Source: Planctomycetaceae bacterium (GTDB taxonomy: Bacteria; Planctomycetota; Planctomycetia; Planctomycetales; Planctomycetaceae). Taken from it: 5,976 nt of DNA. A program made the translations under genes and the position numbers. The DNA is taken from positions 1 through 5,976 of the forward strand of contig CANHVD010000386.1 in NCBI GenBank assembly GCA_947463775.1. Direction: 5' to 3'. Shown in pieces: positions 4,931 through 5,976 of the stretch; within the stretch, counting starts at the first letter, position 1; each line of letters opens with the position of its first letter. The notes below the pieces were generated by a model, which saw only the letters and a list, made by a program, of their open reading frames with translations, ran no database searches and was not told the origin of the DNA.

Positions 4931-5976
4931 ATGTTGTCTTCTCTGCTGTTTATTACCGCCAGCTTCTTTGCCGACCAGCCCGCGTGGCCGGCTTTTCTGG
5001 GGGCAGGTGCGTCAGAGATTGATCCCGCGTCAATTCCGCTTAAATGGTCACCAACTCAGAACATCGCGTGGGATGCATCATTGCCGGGACATGGACAATC
5101 GAGCCCTGTGATCTGGGGTGAGAAGGTTTTCGTTACGACAGTGGAAGGCGACAATAAAGAAACGTGTCACACGGTGTGTCTGTCGCTAAAGGATGGAGCG
5201 ATCCTGTGGGATCATCAGCATGCGTCAACGGCACCGGATCCCAACAGCGTGTATATCAGCCGAGCAGCCCCGACGCCGGTTGTCGATAAGGACCATGTCT
5301 TTGTGTTCTTTGAGTGCGGCGATTTGATTGCGTTGACTCATGACGGCAAAGAGGTGTGGACGAAGTCGTTGTCGAAGGAATACGGCAAGTTCGTCAACAA
5401 GTTCGGCCTCAGCGGATCACCGGTGCAGACGGAGTCTTCTGTGATCGTGCTGATCGACGACGAAGGTCCGTCATATCTGGTCGCGTTCAGCAAAGCGGAT
5501 GGCGGCATTCTGTGGAAGACGGATCGCCCCAGTCGGACAAGCTGGAGCAGCCCGGCGATTCTGCCCATCAACGGTCAGCCCCAGGTGATTGTCAGCTCGG
5601 CTGGCACTGTCGATGGTTACGATCCCGCCGTTGGAAAGCTGTTGTGGACTTACGCGGATGTGGGTGGAAACACCGGAACAACTCCCTTGCCAGTGGGGCA
5701 GGACCAGTTCCTGATTGCGGCATCACCAGGCCGATCGGGTGAAAACTCAGAAGGCGCGAAGAAGTCGAATGCTTTGTTGAAGGTTACTCCTGAAGGTGAC
5801 AGCTGGAAAGTTGAAAAGGTCTGGGCGGCTGCTGAGGCGACTCCATCCTGGGCATCTCCTTTTGTCCATCAGGGTTTTGCGTACTGGGTGAATCGAGTTG
5901 GCGTCGTGTATTGCATTGACGTTGCCACCGGCGAGCAAAAATATGCGCAGCGAACGAAGCAGTCGTGCTGGGCGAC
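4931..5976 (+). CDS. PQQ-like beta-propeller repeat protein, secreted (3' end outside window)
   Basis: Open from ATG 4931 to the window end without a stop: 348 codons plus 2 nt, so the C-terminus is missing. The N-terminus MLSSLLFITASFFA then DQPAWP looks like a short signal peptide with a hydrophobic core but no basic residue; export is likely, cleavage near residue 14 is a guess. WPAFLGAGASEI follows, then several beta-propeller blades of the PQQ_2/BamB-like kind, each ending in a D/G-x-x-x-W signature: LKDGAILWD (86-94), HDGKEVWTK (137-145), KADGGILWK (188-196), DPAVGKLLWT (231-240), DVATGEQKYA (330-339). Intervening SSPV/SPVQ/SSPAI strands (57-60, 163-166, 207-210) also fit. Such proteins are extracytoplasmic scaffolds or, if they bind PQQ, dehydrogenases; nothing here shows cofactor binding, so no enzyme activity is assigned. 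A possible promoter and good Shine-Dalgarno suggest a separate transcript from the kinase. Confidence 0.9.
   Translation, partial: MLSSLLFITASFFADQPAWPAFLGAGASEIDPASIPLKWSPTQNIAWDASLPGHGQSSPVIWGEKVFVTTVEGDNKETCHTVCLSLKDGAILWDHQHASTAPDPNSVYISRAAPTPVVDKDHVFVFFECGDLIALTHDGKEVWTKSLSKEYGKFVNKFGLSGSPVQTESSVIVLIDDEGPSYLVAFSKADGGILWKTDRPSRTSWSSPAILPINGQPQVIVSSAGTVDGYDPAVGKLLWTYADVGGNTGTTPLPVGQDQFLIAASPGRSGENSEGAKKSNALLKVTPEGDSWKVEKVWAAAEATPSWASPFVHQGFAYWVNRVGVVYCIDVATGEQKYAQRTKQSCWA

Noticed and set aside
1..5976. CRISPR arrays, tRNA or rRNA genes, insertion sequences
   Set aside because: I saw no spaced direct-repeat array, no cloverleaf-like sequence, and no transposase-like protein or terminal inverted repeats.

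Overview
This window looks like a piece of a planctomycete chromosome (Pirellulales/Planctomycetales type). I infer this from three things: an ECF sigma factor of the PF07638/TIGR02999 kind placed directly before a large membrane-spanning Ser/Thr kinase; the kinase architecture (short N-terminal helical segment, kinase, one membrane span, LamG-like domain, formylglycine-generating-enzyme-like domain); and a secreted PQQ-type beta-propeller protein. GC content is moderate and ribosome binding sites are mostly weak, which also fits. No database search was possible, so the assignment to this phylum is an inference.

Layout, all genes on the + strand. 1-229: non-coding, with two strong inverted repeats (48-80 and 100-138). 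230-781: ECF sigma factor, with a possible longer start at 191. 782-951: spacer with a perfect 9-bp inverted repeat right after the sigma stop. 952-4146: 1064-residue transmembrane Ser/Thr kinase. 4156-4823: decayed leucine-rich-repeat (LRR) segment. It begins in the kinase's own reading frame 9 nt after the kinase stop, and is broken by an in-frame stop and at least two frameshifts. 4824-4930: short spacer with a possible promoter and a good Shine-Dalgarno. 4931 to the window end: PQQ-like beta-propeller protein, open at its 3' end.

How the genes may work together: the sigma factor lacks the acidic DAED-type motif of region 2.2 and has a threonine-containing QATA in that place. In known kinase-linked ECF factors without DAED, phosphorylation of a threonine there by the partner kinase switches the sigma factor on. 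The next gene encodes a kinase with all catalytic motifs present and a predicted extracytoplasmic sensor half (LamG plus FGE-like). The simplest model is a one-way signalling pair: outside ligand, kinase, phosphorylated sigma factor, target genes. The FGE-like domain lacks the cysteines expected of an active oxidase, so it is more likely a binding domain than an enzyme. The LRR remnant suggests an ancestral kinase or partner protein once carried an additional LRR module that is now decaying. The beta-propeller gene probably has its own promoter; nothing seen here ties it to the signalling pair.
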